The translations under genes were made by a program, and so were the position numbers. A stretch of 64,000 nucleotides of DNA from Chloroflexi bacterium AL-N1 (GTDB taxonomy: Bacteria > Chloroflexota > Chloroflexia > Chloroflexales > Roseiflexaceae). The notes under the pieces are model-generated. The model did not search any database, was not told the DNA's origin, and saw only the letters and a program-made list of their open reading frames with translations. The stretch is from the NCBI GenBank assembly GCA_013122435.1, contig WYDT01000003.1:62001-126000 (forward strand). The letters run 5' to 3'. Positions 9,842 to 19,702 of this stretch are shown here, piece by piece (positions within the stretch are counted from its first letter, which is position 1; each line of letters begins with the position of its first letter).

Positions 9842-10648
9842 ATGTCAAAGAAAACGCGTCTCGATCACTTGCTGGTACAACGAGGACTTGCCGAGACACG
9901 GAGCAAAGCCCAGGCGCTCATTATGGCTGGCTCGGTGCGGGTGGGTGGTCATCCCCGCAGTAAGCCCGGCGATATGGTGTTGCCTGATGCAGATGTGAGT
10001 GTCGCTGAAGCGTTGCCCTACGTCAGTCGTGGGGGATACAAACTGGCGCACGCCCTTGATAGTTTTGCACTCGATCCAACCGAACTGACAGCGCTCGATA
10101 TTGGAGCATCAACAGGGGGCTTTACCGATGTGCTGTTGCAGCGTGGTGCGCTGTGTGTGTATGCGGTTGATGTTGGTTATGGCCAACTCGATTGGGGTTT
10201 GCGTCAGGACGAACGGGTCGTCGTGCTGGAACGAACAAATGTACGCTATCTGGAGGCGTTGCCTGCTCGCGCCGAGCGCACCCCTGATGCTCCAGCGCCC
10301 CTTGCTGACTGTGCAGTGATCGATGTCTCGTTTATCTCTCTCAAACTGGTATTGCCAGCCATCCAACGGTTACTCAGACCATCTGCCTGGATAGTCGCAC
10401 TGATTAAACCACAGTTTGAGGCAGGCCAGGCGCAGGTTGGGCGGGGCGGAGTCGTGCGTGATAGCGCCATCCACGCCATGGTGCTGCACAACATTCTAGG
10501 TTTTGCTACCAGCATCGATCTACCGCCACATGGCCTCACACGTTCGCCCATCACGGGTCCTGCCGGAAACATGGAGTTTTTGGCATGGTTTGGTAGTGAT
10601 GGTCCGGTTCTATCGGTTGAGCAAGCCGTCAACGATGTAATCGCGTAG
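9842..10648 (+). CDS. tlyA: TlyA-type 16S/23S rRNA (cytidine-2'-O)-methyltransferase
   Basis: 268 residues, normal for TlyA. An N-terminal S4 RNA-binding domain ([20 protein letters not shown]) is followed by an FtsJ-type methyltransferase domain with the SAM motif [19 protein letters not shown] near residue 85. The usual late motifs [10 protein letters not shown] and GPAGNMEFL are also seen. TlyA proteins 2'-O-methylate cytidines in rRNA; older annotations call them hemolysin A. The ATG is 6 bp after the epimerase stop, indicating translational coupling. Confidence 0.9.
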   Translation: MSKKTRLDHLLVQRGLAETRSKAQALIMAGSVRVGGHPRSKPGDMVLPDADVSVAEALPYVSRGGYKLAHALDSFALDPTELTALDIGASTGGFTDVLLQRGALCVYAVDVGYGQLDWGLRQDERVVVLERTNVRYLEALPARAERTPDAPAPLADCAVIDVSFISLKLVLPAIQRLLRPSAWIVALIKPQFEAGQAQVGRGGVVRDSAIHAMVLHNILGFATSIDLPPHGLTRSPITGPAGNMEFLAWFGSDGPVLSVEQAVNDVIA

Positions 10649-10778
10649 TGATTTGATCAATCAACGTCGCAAATTCATAACAAACATAGTGCTCCTGGTT
10701 GGTCGCCGCAACGTTTTGTGTGTTTCGTGATACTATATGGTGACATCCCTATGTTTTACATCTGGAAGGAATAGAGAT

Positions 10779-12185
10779 ATGGCGCAGGATTATCGCATTG
10801 AAAAAGACTCACTTGGTGAGATGCAAGTACCAAGTGATGCTCTCTATGGCGCACAAACACAACGTGCAGTATTAAATTTTCCGGTTAGTGGCATGCAGCC
10901 ATATCCCGCTTTCGTATGGGCTATGGCAACGATTAAGCGTGCTGCTGCAGAAGTCAACGCAGACCTGGGATTGCTTGATAAAAAACTGGCCGACGCTATT
11001 GTTCAGGCTGCACAGGAAGTTATTGAAGGCAAACTTCAGAATCACTTTGTCGTAGATCCCTTTCAGGCCGGTGCTGGCACCAGCCATAACATGAACAATA
11101 ATGAAGTGATTGCCAACCGTGCCAACCAGATCCTCGGTTTCGGGCTGGCAGATGCGGAGAAGCCCGTTAATCCAAATGACCACGTCAACATGGCGCAAAG
11201 TACCAATGATACGATCCCGACTGCTATCCGACTTGGCTGTCTCTGGCGTTTGGATGAGCTTTTAGGTGTTATTGACGGACTGGTCAACGCCTTGGAAACC
11301 AAAGCGCAGGAATTTGACCATGTCGTCAAGTCTGGTCGTACCCACTTACAGGATGCAGTGCCAGTACGGTTGGGTCAGGAGTTTGGTGCGTATGCACGCG
11401 CAGTCGCCTACGATCGTGAACGCATCGCCGTCGCCGGAGATCGTTTGCGACGACTGGGTATTGGTGGTACGGCAACTGGTAGCGGTTTGAATGCCCATCC
11501 TGACTATCACGCAGGCATGGTGAAACAGTTATCCAAGTTGACTGGTCAGGAACTCCGCTCATCTGGTAACCTGTTTGAGTCGATGCAGAGCATGGCTGAT
11601 CCCGCCGATTTCTCCGCCTCGATGCGAACGCTGTGTATTACGCTCACTCGCATTGCCAACGATTTTCGGTTGCTTTCATCCGGTCCGGCCACTGGACTGG
11701 ACGAGATTCGGCTTCCGGCGGTACAACCTGGCTCCAGTATTATGCCTGGGAAGGTCAATCCGGTGCTGGCGGAAATGCTCAACATGGCCTCCTTCCATGT
11801 ACAGGGCTGCGATCACACTGTAGCGCTTTCTGCACAGGCTGGTCAGGTTGAACTCAACGTAATGATGCCGATCATCGCGCACAATCTGTTTGAGATGATG
11901 CATGTTCTGATTGGCTCTATCAAAGCCTTCACCGAGAAATGTGTAGTCGGTGTGACCGCTAATGAGGAGAAAGCACACGGCTGGTTGGCCAAGAACGCGA
12001 TTCTGGTCACGGCACTCAACCCAGCCATCGGCTATCTGAACGGTGCGGCTGTTGCCAAAGAAGCCATGGCCAGCGGTAAGACCATCAAAGAAGTTGTGCT
12101 CGAAAAAGGCCTTCTGACGGCAGAAAAGGTCGATGAACTGCTGAACGTACGCTCAATGACTGATGGTGGTATTCAGGGCGAGTAG
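10779..12185 (+). CDS. fumC: Class II fumarate hydratase
   Basis: 468 residues, typical of homotetrameric, iron-independent fumarases that hydrate fumarate to malate in the TCA cycle. Family motifs are GAGTSHNMNNNEVIANR, SGRTHLQDAVPVRLGQE (catalytic His) and GSSIMPGKVNPV, the fumarase/aspartase signature with the catalytic Ser loop. The start at 10779 was preferred over the upstream in-frame ATG at 10737 because GGAAGGA precedes it and the protein then starts MAQDYRIEKDSLG, as in other FumC proteins. Confidence 0.93.
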   Translation: MAQDYRIEKDSLGEMQVPSDALYGAQTQRAVLNFPVSGMQPYPAFVWAMATIKRAAAEVNADLGLLDKKLADAIVQAAQEVIEGKLQNHFVVDPFQAGAGTSHNMNNNEVIANRANQILGFGLADAEKPVNPNDHVNMAQSTNDTIPTAIRLGCLWRLDELLGVIDGLVNALETKAQEFDHVVKSGRTHLQDAVPVRLGQEFGAYARAVAYDRERIAVAGDRLRRLGIGGTATGSGLNAHPDYHAGMVKQLSKLTGQELRSSGNLFESMQSMADPADFSASMRTLCITLTRIANDFRLLSSGPATGLDEIRLPAVQPGSSIMPGKVNPVLAEMLNMASFHVQGCDHTVALSAQAGQVELNVMMPIIAHNLFEMMHVLIGSIKAFTEKCVVGVTANEEKAHGWLAKNAILVTALNPAIGYLNGAAVAKEAMASGKTIKEVVLEKGLLTAEKVDELLNVRSMTDGGIQGE

Positions 12186-12281
12186 CCCACATTAACAACT
12201 TACATTATAGCGTTTGTTCTTTCATGGGGCGCACGGTATGAGCATCTACAACGTGCGCTTCATTAGCTCACTATATAACTC

Positions 12282-13406
12282 ATGACAACTATTCTCTTTA
12301 CAGGTAACTCAAGTCCAAGTATTACCCTCGCTGCGGCGGCAACGGCTATTCATAGCGCCGATCAGGGTCGTAACACACTATTCTTCAGTTTTGGCACCCC
12401 CCAGCGGATTAGTGCACTCTTTGGCCTCTCCGTGGGTGATCAATTGCAGTCGGTCGTGGCAAATCTTGATGTGCTTGCGCTTGATGCCGCAACGGATGTG
12501 TCTGAGCTCTGGGAACGGGAACGTGGTAATATCGCAGGGCAGCTCACCTCGATTTCTGGTGATGAGTTGCCATTGCTACCGGGTGCTGATGCATTGTTTG
12601 GATTTATACGGCTGAGTAAATATATTAATCAGTATGATGATATCATCTTTGATGCTGGTCCATATGAGCCTATTTTGCGAGCGTTAGCCCTCCCAGATAG
12701 CTTGCGTTGGGGTGTGCGTCTGTTGTTTGGTCTTGATCGGGAACCAGGGCGCAATCAGGCTTCGTTGTCCCGTTCGGTCCTGCCCACCAGTTTTATTCCA
12801 GTTGATACACGCAACAGTGTCCAGGAGTTTCGTGTTCAGACAGAACAATCACGCGATGAAATGATTATGTCGGAGAAAACACGGGTGCGGTATGTATTGC
12901 ATCCCGATGCCGCTGGTTTTGAAGAATCACGGCTGATCGTTTCAGCACTCCAACTGCATGGGTTGTCAGTGTCTACGATTCTGGTGGGACCACTCTTCCC
13001 TGATGGCATGGACGACATGCGTCTGAACAGGTTGAGGTTGCAGGAAGCGTCACTCCTTAAGCAGGTGCAAGAGACCTGGGTATCACGCACCCTACGTACC
13101 TTTGTACACCACGATACCTGGGCGGGTATGACCGCGCTGCATGAACTTGGTACACACATTGCTGTTGATCAAGAGCCCATGATTGCCCCTATTCTTAAAC
13201 AGTATCAGAATCGTCCTGCGGTAGTCATAGATTTGCCAAATCTGCCGAAGAGTGCACTCAAATTAACCATCAGTGGTGATGATCTGATTGTACGAGTCGG
13301 TGCGTATCGACGTCACATTTTGTTGCCTAAAGAACTGCGAAGTGTCAGTGATATTCGTGCCACACGTGAGGGTGATTTACTGATTGTGCGGCGGCGTAAT
13401 GCGTAG
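12282..13406 (+). CDS. ArsA/Get3-family protein with degenerate P-loop and C-terminal Hsp20-like domain
   Basis: 374 residues. The overall pattern follows ArsA/Get3 ATPases: an N-terminal strand and loop, GRNTLFFSF where active enzymes read T-L-V-I-S-T-D-P, then YDDIIFDAGPYEPILRALALP. The Walker A loop is FTGNSSPSITLAAA, with neither the deviant-P-loop Lys nor the GKGGVGKT pattern, and the switch Asp is replaced. The last 70 residues (LPKSALKLTISGDDLIVRVG) match the alpha-crystallin-like domain appended to many bacterial ArsA homologues. ATP hydrolysis is therefore doubtful. It may be the inactive partner of an active paralogue. Confidence 0.75.
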   Translation: MTTILFTGNSSPSITLAAAATAIHSADQGRNTLFFSFGTPQRISALFGLSVGDQLQSVVANLDVLALDAATDVSELWERERGNIAGQLTSISGDELPLLPGADALFGFIRLSKYINQYDDIIFDAGPYEPILRALALPDSLRWGVRLLFGLDREPGRNQASLSRSVLPTSFIPVDTRNSVQEFRVQTEQSRDEMIMSEKTRVRYVLHPDAAGFEESRLIVSALQLHGLSVSTILVGPLFPDGMDDMRLNRLRLQEASLLKQVQETWVSRTLRTFVHHDTWAGMTALHELGTHIAVDQEPMIAPILKQYQNRPAVVIDLPNLPKSALKLTISGDDLIVRVGAYRRHILLPKELRSVSDIRATREGDLLIVRRRNA

Positions 13407-13649
13407 AGTGTGTAACTAACGTTGTTGTATGATGTGTTTTGGTACATAGAACGTTAGATTGGATATATTTCAGCATAACTTTCTGTTAACCATGTCGTTG
13501 TCTGGAACTTCCCCACTATTGAACACGTCACAAATGTATAAGCATGTTAATATGACATCTTTGTAATCTTTCAGGGATTATATGGTAAAATGACGGACCA
13601 ATTAGCGGCATCCAGAGCGATTGCTGATACTATTAAGAAGGGCGGATTC

Positions 13650-14105
13650 ATGCATAGTTCTTCACTAACAGAACGAGCCAAAATCGCGGTGGTGAATGAT
13701 GACGCTACGTATCTGGCACTCATTCGCGATATTCTTGAGGAATGTGATTATGACGTAACGGTGTTTATCACGGTTGATGACGCTTATCAGGCGATTTGTG
13801 TGTACAACCCGGATCTTATCATTGTGGATCTGCTTTTCCCTGACTCAAAACATGGCGTTGATCTGATCTCAATGTTATGGCTGAATCGCAACACTCGCCA
13901 TATTCCAATTGTTGTATGTTCAGCAGCGACGGCAGAGTTACGCGAAATGCAATCCTATTTGCACAGTAAAAACATTGGCACTTTGTACAAACCGTTTGAT
14001 CTGGATGAATTGATCCATACTGTTGCTCATGCGCTCCAATCAAAGACACTATCTGCGGAACCAGGTATAGAATCGCATTTCCCCCCTACTGATCCAACCA
14101 TGTAG
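13650..14105 (+). CDS. Single-domain response regulator receiver protein
   Basis: 151 residues from ATG 13650, preferred because GAAGGGCGG lies upstream; the frame is open to 13590. A single CheY-like receiver domain is visible: acidic pair NDD after IAVV, acceptor Asp in DLIIVDLLFPD, Ser/Thr in VVCSAATAE, and Lys in LYKPFDLDEL. No output domain follows, only a short tail. It may act by protein contact in a phosphorelay. The kinase is unknown; the neighbouring Ser/Thr kinase is convergent and not necessarily related. Confidence 0.8.
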   Translation: MHSSSLTERAKIAVVNDDATYLALIRDILEECDYDVTVFITVDDAYQAICVYNPDLIIVDLLFPDSKHGVDLISMLWLNRNTRHIPIVVCSAATAELREMQSYLHSKNIGTLYKPFDLDELIHTVAHALQSKTLSAEPGIESHFPPTDPTM

Positions 14106-14124
14106 TCGGCGGTCTTGTTAATAG

Positions 14125-16005
14125 CTAATTTGCACGACTCCCTTCGACCAGTAATCGATAGCTGGTGGGTGCGCCCGTGAAAATGATGCTTCGCATGTCA
14201 AAGGAGGCGTTTTCGCCAGGTGGAAGGATGTCATCTGGTGTATCTGGCTCGGCGTAGGTATCGCTCAAACCAACCACAGCACCATTTGCATCGTAGAATA
14301 TGGCTTGGACATTGATGAACTGTGTAGGACCCTCTGCCTCATTGCGTACACTACCGCGCAAAAGAATTTGGGTACGCTCACGCAACTCACTTGGCTCATT
14401 CACAATCGTGATATCGCGGATGGTGTAGCCTAATTCAAAGTCGGCTTCGTCGCCGCGTACTTCCATGACATAACTGGTTGGTGGAGTGTCAGGGAGTAAT
14501 TCTTCAGAGAACAGTACCCGAAATGGGGAAATTTCTTCAGGATTGAGATAACTCATTGAGGTAAAACCGGTATCGCTTACCAGTTCCAGCCCCTCGTCAT
14601 TGAGCAGCGAAATACGCACTTCAACTGATTCGCGGGGTGTTTCGCCATCGTTACGGACTTCTCCAAAGAACCACAGTGAATCGCCAATATATCCATAACT
14701 CATGTTGCCCACGGTAAACGTCTCTGGCCCAACCTGTTGCTCATTTTGAAGGGTGGTCTCCATCCGCCACTGGAGTTGGTCCTTGGGGAAATTCAAGCGC
14801 GCTCGGTCAAATGGCTGAAAAGGCAGTGCATCTCGCAAATTATAGATTGGTTCACTGATTGAACTCGCAGAGTCGGGTGGTGCTGCGCGATAGGGAGCGT
14901 CGGTTGGATCTGTAACTGCTCTAACATCATCTGTTTTTCTCACATTTACCTGCAGCAGGATGACCAGTATCACAAGTCCTGCAGTAAGAGCGAACCCCCC
15001 TAAACTGATGAGCAGACATCCGCGCATTGAAAGCCACGAACGTCGTGGCTTTGGTGCTGCATGCGCTGGTATTGCCGCAGATGTTGGTGCTGTGGCTTGC
15101 CCAACCGCTACGGTTGATGGTGTTAGGGCAGATCCAACTGGTACAGTCGGCGGACCATTTGTGAGTGCAACAGTTGCCCCTGTGAAAGCATAGGTATCTT
15201 GGATGGAGCGCAATGCTGCACCAATCTCATACGTTGTTTGTGGGCGATCATCTGGTTCCTTGGCCAGCATACCTTGTATCAATTGATCGAGTGCTGTTGG
15301 TGCGTTTGGGTGTAATGCCGTAAGGGATGGTGGTGGTTGATGCAGGTGAGCATACATCACTTGGGCTGTGTCACCATCGAACGGTGGATGGCCAGTGAGC
15401 ATCTCGAAAAGCATCACTCCCAGCGCATATATATCGCTGCGCTGGTCAGATCCTGCACCAAGAAATTGTTCTGGGGCCATGTACGCCAGTGTGCCAATCA
15501 ATGCACCTGTCGCGGTCAATTGATCCGAACTCTGTGTGTTCAGTGGTCGGGCGATGCCAAAATCTGCGAGGACAGGTCTTCCATCGAGTTGCAGCAGCAC
15601 ATTCGCCGGTTTCAGATCGCGGTGAATAACGCCCTGGCTATGGGCATATCCCAATGCATCAGTCAAGGGAAGCATAATCTGCAATACTGTATCCAGCGCC
15701 AACGGACCAGAACTCAAGCGCTTGTCCAGACTCTCACCCTCCACCAAATCCATCACGATGTAAGGTTGGCCATCCTGCACATCGATGTCGAAAATACGGA
15801 TGATGTGAGGGTGTGCCAACCCTGCGACGATCTGTGCCTCACGCATAAAACGCTGGTGTACCTGCGGATCGGCTACGTTGCTACGGATAACTTTAATGGC
15901 AACCGGGCGATTGAGTTGGGGATGGAACGAACGGTATACGGCTCCCATGCCACCCTGTCCAAGGATTGCTCCCAGTTTGTATTTTCCTAATGTATCAGTT
16001 GTCAT
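14125..16005 (-). CDS. Membrane Ser/Thr protein kinase (PknB-like) with extracytoplasmic C-terminal domains
   Basis: 626 residues. The kinase domain occupies residues about 8-270: glycine loop GQGGMGAVY, VAIKVI Lys, catalytic HRDLKPANVLL, DFG in LADFGIARPL and APE in YMAPEQFLGAG. A Pro/Thr/Ala linker leads to one membrane helix (about 330-355, CLLISLGGFALTAGLVILVI). The outer part contains two beta-rich repeats of the type seen in FxLYD-like domains (WFFGEVRNDGETPRESVEV, LLRGSVRNEAEGPTQFINV). The topology is that of a sensor kinase with a cytoplasmic catalytic domain. The gene converges on the receiver gene with a 19-bp gap. Confidence 0.9.
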   Translation of the reverse strand: MTTDTLGKYKLGAILGQGGMGAVYRSFHPQLNRPVAIKVIRSNVADPQVHQRFMREAQIVAGLAHPHIIRIFDIDVQDGQPYIVMDLVEGESLDKRLSSGPLALDTVLQIMLPLTDALGYAHSQGVIHRDLKPANVLLQLDGRPVLADFGIARPLNTQSSDQLTATGALIGTLAYMAPEQFLGAGSDQRSDIYALGVMLFEMLTGHPPFDGDTAQVMYAHLHQPPPSLTALHPNAPTALDQLIQGMLAKEPDDRPQTTYEIGAALRSIQDTYAFTGATVALTNGPPTVPVGSALTPSTVAVGQATAPTSAAIPAHAAPKPRRSWLSMRGCLLISLGGFALTAGLVILVILLQVNVRKTDDVRAVTDPTDAPYRAAPPDSASSISEPIYNLRDALPFQPFDRARLNFPKDQLQWRMETTLQNEQQVGPETFTVGNMSYGYIGDSLWFFGEVRNDGETPRESVEVRISLLNDEGLELVSDTGFTSMSYLNPEEISPFRVLFSEELLPDTPPTSYVMEVRGDEADFELGYTIRDITIVNEPSELRERTQILLRGSVRNEAEGPTQFINVQAIFYDANGAVVGLSDTYAEPDTPDDILPPGENASFDMRSIIFTGAPTSYRLLVEGSRAN

Positions 16006-16206
16006 TGAAGGATGGTTCTCCTATTGTACGAGACGAATTTTCTCCCCAGTAGCAGTATAAATCGATAGGCAAATACGGGTCAAGCAAAGTCAAATGAATG
16101 TATCTCTTTTACAATATTTTCCAAATATTCTTAATTATTTATTTACTTTAATTCACACACATGTTCTGGTATGATAGGGTAGCGATATATCAAAAGGGAA
16201 CAATTT

Positions 16207-17421
16207 ATGCGTTTATCTCATATGGCTGCTCAAACTCTGTTACTGGCTGTCCAGGGGATGTTACAACCTACAACATCTAACGCTACCAAAGCAGATGTGC
16301 TGGCTACTATTCGACGTATGCAAGTATTACAGATCGATACCATTCATGTGGTAGCACGCAGCCCATATCTCGTTTTGTGGAGCCGCCTGGGGGACTATAA
16401 TCCTGTGTGGCTTGATGAACTGCTTGACGAGGGCCACCTCTTCGAGTATTGGTCACATGAAGCATGCTTTCTCCCCATTGAAGATTACCCCCTTTACCGT
16501 AGCCTGATGCTCAATCGTATACACAATGGCTGGTCGCGTGCCAGCACGTGGGTTGATGAGAATCTTGAGCAGGTTGAACGCATGCTGGCATTTGTGCGTG
16601 AGCGTGGTGAGGTGCGCTCATCGGACTTTGTGCGTAACGATGGTCAGAAAGGAACATGGTGGAATTGGAAACCGGAGAAGATTACGCTGGAGATGCTGCA
16701 CACCGTTGGTGAGTTGATGATTGCACGACGGCATAATTTTCAGCGCATCTATGCCCTGAGGGAACAAGTATTACCCGATTGGGATGATACGCAAGCGCTC
16801 CCCATTGAGGTTGTACATCGCACCCGCGCGCTACGTGCCATACAAGCGCTCGGCGTGACGACGGCGGCCTGGGCTGCTGATTACTTCCGCACGGCTAAAC
16901 GTGATAGCCAGCCGTTGCTGGAGACTCTGGTCAATGAAGGTGTACTGATACGTGCAGAAGTCGAGGGCTGGTCGACTCCGGCATACATTCATCCTGACAA
17001 TTTGAGTCTGGCTCAGGCGGCGTCTGCTGGGGCGCTGAAGCCAACCTTGACGACCTTGTTATCGCCCTTTGATCCGCTCGTGTGGGACCGCCAGCGAGCC
17101 AGTGCATTGTTTCACTTCGACTACAAGATTGAGTGCTACACGCCTGCCGCAAAACGACGGTATGGGTATTTCTCACTGCCAATCCTTCATCGTGGCGCTT
17201 TGATTGGGCGGCTGGACCCCAAGGCGCATCGCAAAGAGGGTATTTTTGAAATCAAAGCTCTGCATCTGGAACCAGGTATTGCGTGGGATGCTGCGCTTGT
17301 CGAGGATCTGGCAGAGGCTATTTGGGCCTGTGCAGCGTGGCACCAGACACCGAATGTGGTTGTACGTTGGTCAGACCCGCCTGACTTGGCCAAGGCGCTG
17401 CAAGAACAGCTAAAGGACTAA
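16207..17421 (+). CDS. YcaQ-like winged-helix DNA glycosylase family protein
   Basis: 404 residues in the HTH_42/YcaQ family, whose studied members (E. coli YcaQ, Streptomyces AlkZ) excise bulky or crosslinked alkylated bases. Family features are the N-terminal helix-turn-helix (VLATIRRMQVLQIDTIHVVARSPYL), the conserved SHEACFLPIEDYPLYR, LLSPFDPLVWDRQR and a C-terminal RLDPKAHRKEGIFEIKAL. ATG 16207 is preceded by AAAGGGAA. A 3' fragment of this gene is repeated 2.3 kb downstream at 19703-19797. The glycosylase role is a family inference. Confidence 0.82.
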   Translation: MRLSHMAAQTLLLAVQGMLQPTTSNATKADVLATIRRMQVLQIDTIHVVARSPYLVLWSRLGDYNPVWLDELLDEGHLFEYWSHEACFLPIEDYPLYRSLMLNRIHNGWSRASTWVDENLEQVERMLAFVRERGEVRSSDFVRNDGQKGTWWNWKPEKITLEMLHTVGELMIARRHNFQRIYALREQVLPDWDDTQALPIEVVHRTRALRAIQALGVTTAAWAADYFRTAKRDSQPLLETLVNEGVLIRAEVEGWSTPAYIHPDNLSLAQAASAGALKPTLTTLLSPFDPLVWDRQRASALFHFDYKIECYTPAAKRRYGYFSLPILHRGALIGRLDPKAHRKEGIFEIKALHLEPGIAWDAALVEDLAEAIWACAAWHQTPNVVVRWSDPPDLAKALQEQLKD

Positions 17422-17453
17422 AGTTTGAGCTATATTTATGTTATCTGTACTTA

Positions 17454-17897
17454 TCAGTTACGTGTAAGTTCTCCCAAAGAGTTGACGACGAACATTTCAT
17501 CAGCCTGGCAAGATGGATCAGGTGGTGACACAAACGGAAAGTCACCTGTTATTGTTGAACCACCTGGTGTGATTTGCTCACCATCACGCAACGCAATTTG
17601 TTCACCTTGAAAATCGACAAATTCAATGGTTTGCGTAGCTTCATCCCACGAAGTCGGCTCTGGCCATACCAGCAGAATGCTTGTCTGATTTTCTAGGATC
17701 AACCGTACACAGCCATCGTCAATATTGAGTGTCCCTGTACCAACACTTGCGTCAGTAAATGTGTCCGATTGACTAGGGTCCCACGTGGTAAGTGGTGATA
17801 CAGGCACAGGCGACTCATCAATGCGAGTCGCCGTTGCACATCCCACTCCTATGATAGCTGTCAGCATCAGACCAGCCATATAGCGTAAAAGTCGCAT
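17454..17897 (-). CDS. Putative lipoprotein of unknown function
   Basis: 147 residues. The N-terminus MRLLRYMAGLMLTAIIGVGC is a lipoprotein signal peptide with lipobox IGVGC. The mature part is acidic and beta-rich, with SILLVWPEPTSWDEA and IEFVDFQGEQIALRDGEQI and a conserved-looking Cys pair. I do not recognise the family. It is 12 bp downstream of the protease stop, so it is probably co-transcribed with that gene and may act beside it at the cell surface. Confidence 0.65.
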   Translation of the reverse strand: MRLLRYMAGLMLTAIIGVGCATATRIDESPVPVSPLTTWDPSQSDTFTDASVGTGTLNIDDGCVRLILENQTSILLVWPEPTSWDEATQTIEFVDFQGEQIALRDGEQITPGGSTITGDFPFVSPPDPSCQADEMFVVNSLGELTRN

Positions 17898-17909
17898 TCG
17901 TTTGTTCCA

Positions 17910-19223
17910 TTACTGTGTTTTAATAGTTACACCAAGTGCATTCTGTGCTTCTTGCGAAGGTGTGAAGTAAGCGCGTCCACTACTGTCTCTGCCATGATGA
18001 ACACCCCATGCTGTAGTAGATATGGACCAGCCGCCTCCACTATCCCCGTTCGTTGATGAAGCATTAGTTGCACGTGCTAAATTTTTTACTTCCACACTTC
18101 CACTTGCTAAAACAGTAACCCCTACAGCCTCAACTGTGTGATTGCAGGTGCGTGTGTTAGAAGCACGACCATAAAAACATACACTGTTACCTGCCATTGT
18201 GTTAGTTGTTTGTATGCCTGTAACATCCCGGATGCTTGACTCATTGCTGTAAAACTCGGCAAGTTCTGACTGACTTGTAGTATGATATTCAACATCACCA
18301 CCTGCACCACGTTCTTGATCTTCATAATTTATACTAAAAGGGCTACCTCCAGGGACTTCAAATTGGTTGAGACCTGTGCAATGAGCAGCGGTAATGATAC
18401 CATCACCATTTGGACCGCTTACTGACCAACCACTTGTACATTCCCTAACTCCATCATCAAGTAGCCAGTTACCCCCTCGCGCATTCTGTAGTTCAATTAT
18501 TGGACCAGATCCTGGAAGTACAGTCAGATCAAGATCGCTCATTTCTATGATAGCAGCGTCGCCTTGAAGTGGCGATGCTGTGCTCTGGCTTTGTTCGTTC
18601 TGCAAATGTGTTTGAACTGCGTTTGCAAGATTGCTAATATCTGGTTGTGGTGATCCTTCCGGAAGCTTGAGTTCAATCTGAATTTTTTGGTTAACAGGGT
18701 CAAAGAATGTAAGACCGTCTTGATACCCTAAGTCTACCATTGTATCTGCTACCAGTTCAGCACGTTGTCGATGATCTTCCATCGAAATTAGGCCGTCACC
18801 GCTAAGAATAATATTATCAGCATTAAAGAGATTTATTGACTCCATCTCTGTTACTGCTTCCATTGGTACTTTATCAACGAATTGGATGTACCCTCTCGTA
18901 TTAGGGACAGGGTCCACCCACACTCTAGAAATCTGGTCGCTATAACGAATGAGTAACTTATCTACATATATTCCAAAGACTTGTTGGAACAAAATGGATT
19001 GTTCAACTTGTTCTTGAGAATATCCTGTTTGATTTGCAAGAATATCAATGTCTTCTGCCAGCGCTTCACTATCACTTAGATGTATAACAGTATTTTCACT
19101 GCTTAATTCGGGTGAGCTTTCTTGTGCATTCGTATCATATGCAAATAGCGTGTTCATAAATAGTAAACTACCCAAGACAATGCTACATACAACCAAACGA
19201 GTGATCTTGGAGCAAACAAGCAT
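17910..19223 (-). CDS. Secreted trypsin-fold serine protease with long propeptide
   Basis: 437 residues from ATG 19223, chosen because TAGGAGGGATTTT precedes it; a longer frame begins at 19304. Residues 1-30 are a signal peptide. Residues about 40-245 are a propeptide whose pattern is shared with the separate protein at 20205-20855. The catalytic domain follows WLLDDGVRECTSGW and shows a chymotrypsin-like triad: His281 in TAAHC, Asp310 in GDVEYH and Ser395 in GDSGGGW. Size and layout resemble alpha-lytic protease/streptogrisin proenzymes, in which the propeptide assists folding. It is likely extracellular. Confidence 0.85.
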   Translation of the reverse strand: MLVCSKITRLVVCSIVLGSLLFMNTLFAYDTNAQESSPELSSENTVIHLSDSEALAEDIDILANQTGYSQEQVEQSILFQQVFGIYVDKLLIRYSDQISRVWVDPVPNTRGYIQFVDKVPMEAVTEMESINLFNADNIILSGDGLISMEDHRQRAELVADTMVDLGYQDGLTFFDPVNQKIQIELKLPEGSPQPDISNLANAVQTHLQNEQSQSTASPLQGDAAIIEMSDLDLTVLPGSGPIIELQNARGGNWLLDDGVRECTSGWSVSGPNGDGIITAAHCTGLNQFEVPGGSPFSINYEDQERGAGGDVEYHTTSQSELAEFYSNESSIRDVTGIQTTNTMAGNSVCFYGRASNTRTCNHTVEAVGVTVLASGSVEVKNLARATNASSTNGDSGGGWSISTTAWGVHHGRDSSGRAYFTPSQEAQNALGVTIKTQ

Positions 19224-19345
19224 AAAATCCCTCCTAATCAAACGGTTTAAAATTGGACATGGCAAAATAAATGTATAAGCTATCAAAACGCAAGATTGGA
19301 ACAATATTTGGTATATATTTAGTATACCACTATCAAGGCGGATAT

Positions 19346-19369
19346 AGAATAGCCCAACTTGGCTATTCT
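19346..19369 (-). terminator. Hairpin just after the LuxR-type gene
   Basis: AGAATAGCC (19346-19354) and GGCTATTCT (19361-19369) form a 9-bp stem with a 6-nt loop, starting 3 bp past the stop of the small LuxR-type gene and 120 bp before the protease start. No U tract follows on the minus strand. It may partly terminate or stabilise the mRNA. Confidence 0.4.
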
Positions 19370-19372
19370 ACT

Positions 19373-19579
19373 TCATGTAGTTGTTTTTTTCTGCCAATAC
19401 AATAGACTTGCAGGCCCCCGTCCCCTCACATTCAGTTTCTTAAAAATACTTTTGGTGTGGTTATGAACCGTATGCGTACTTATACTAAGCTGGCTTGCAA
19501 TCTGTGGATTTGACTGGCCCATAGAGAGATAAACAAGCACTTCTTCTTCACGCTCAGTCAACTCCTTAAATAACCGCAT
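19373..19579 (-). CDS. Minimal LuxR-type helix-turn-helix protein
   Basis: 68 residues from ATG 19579, which has TTGGAGGCAAC upstream; a longer frame starts at 19591. Almost the whole protein is one LuxR/GerE DNA-binding domain: LTEREEEVLVYLSMGQSNPQ, then IASQLSISTHTVHNHTKSIF and KKLNVRGR. No receiver or ligand-binding domain is present. It lies directly upstream of the protease and lipoprotein genes on the same strand, so it is a candidate regulator of that group. Confidence 0.75.
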   Translation of the reverse strand: MRLFKELTEREEEVLVYLSMGQSNPQIASQLSISTHTVHNHTKSIFKKLNVRGRGPASLLYWQKKTTT

Positions 19580-19702
19580 AGTTGCCTCCAAGATATGGGT
19601 ACAGGGATAAACAAAGATGATAGTATGCTCTAATTTATTGCTCTATATACAATACGTCTAGCTATACACATAAGTAACACACGAGTTTAATAATTGTAAT
19701 TC

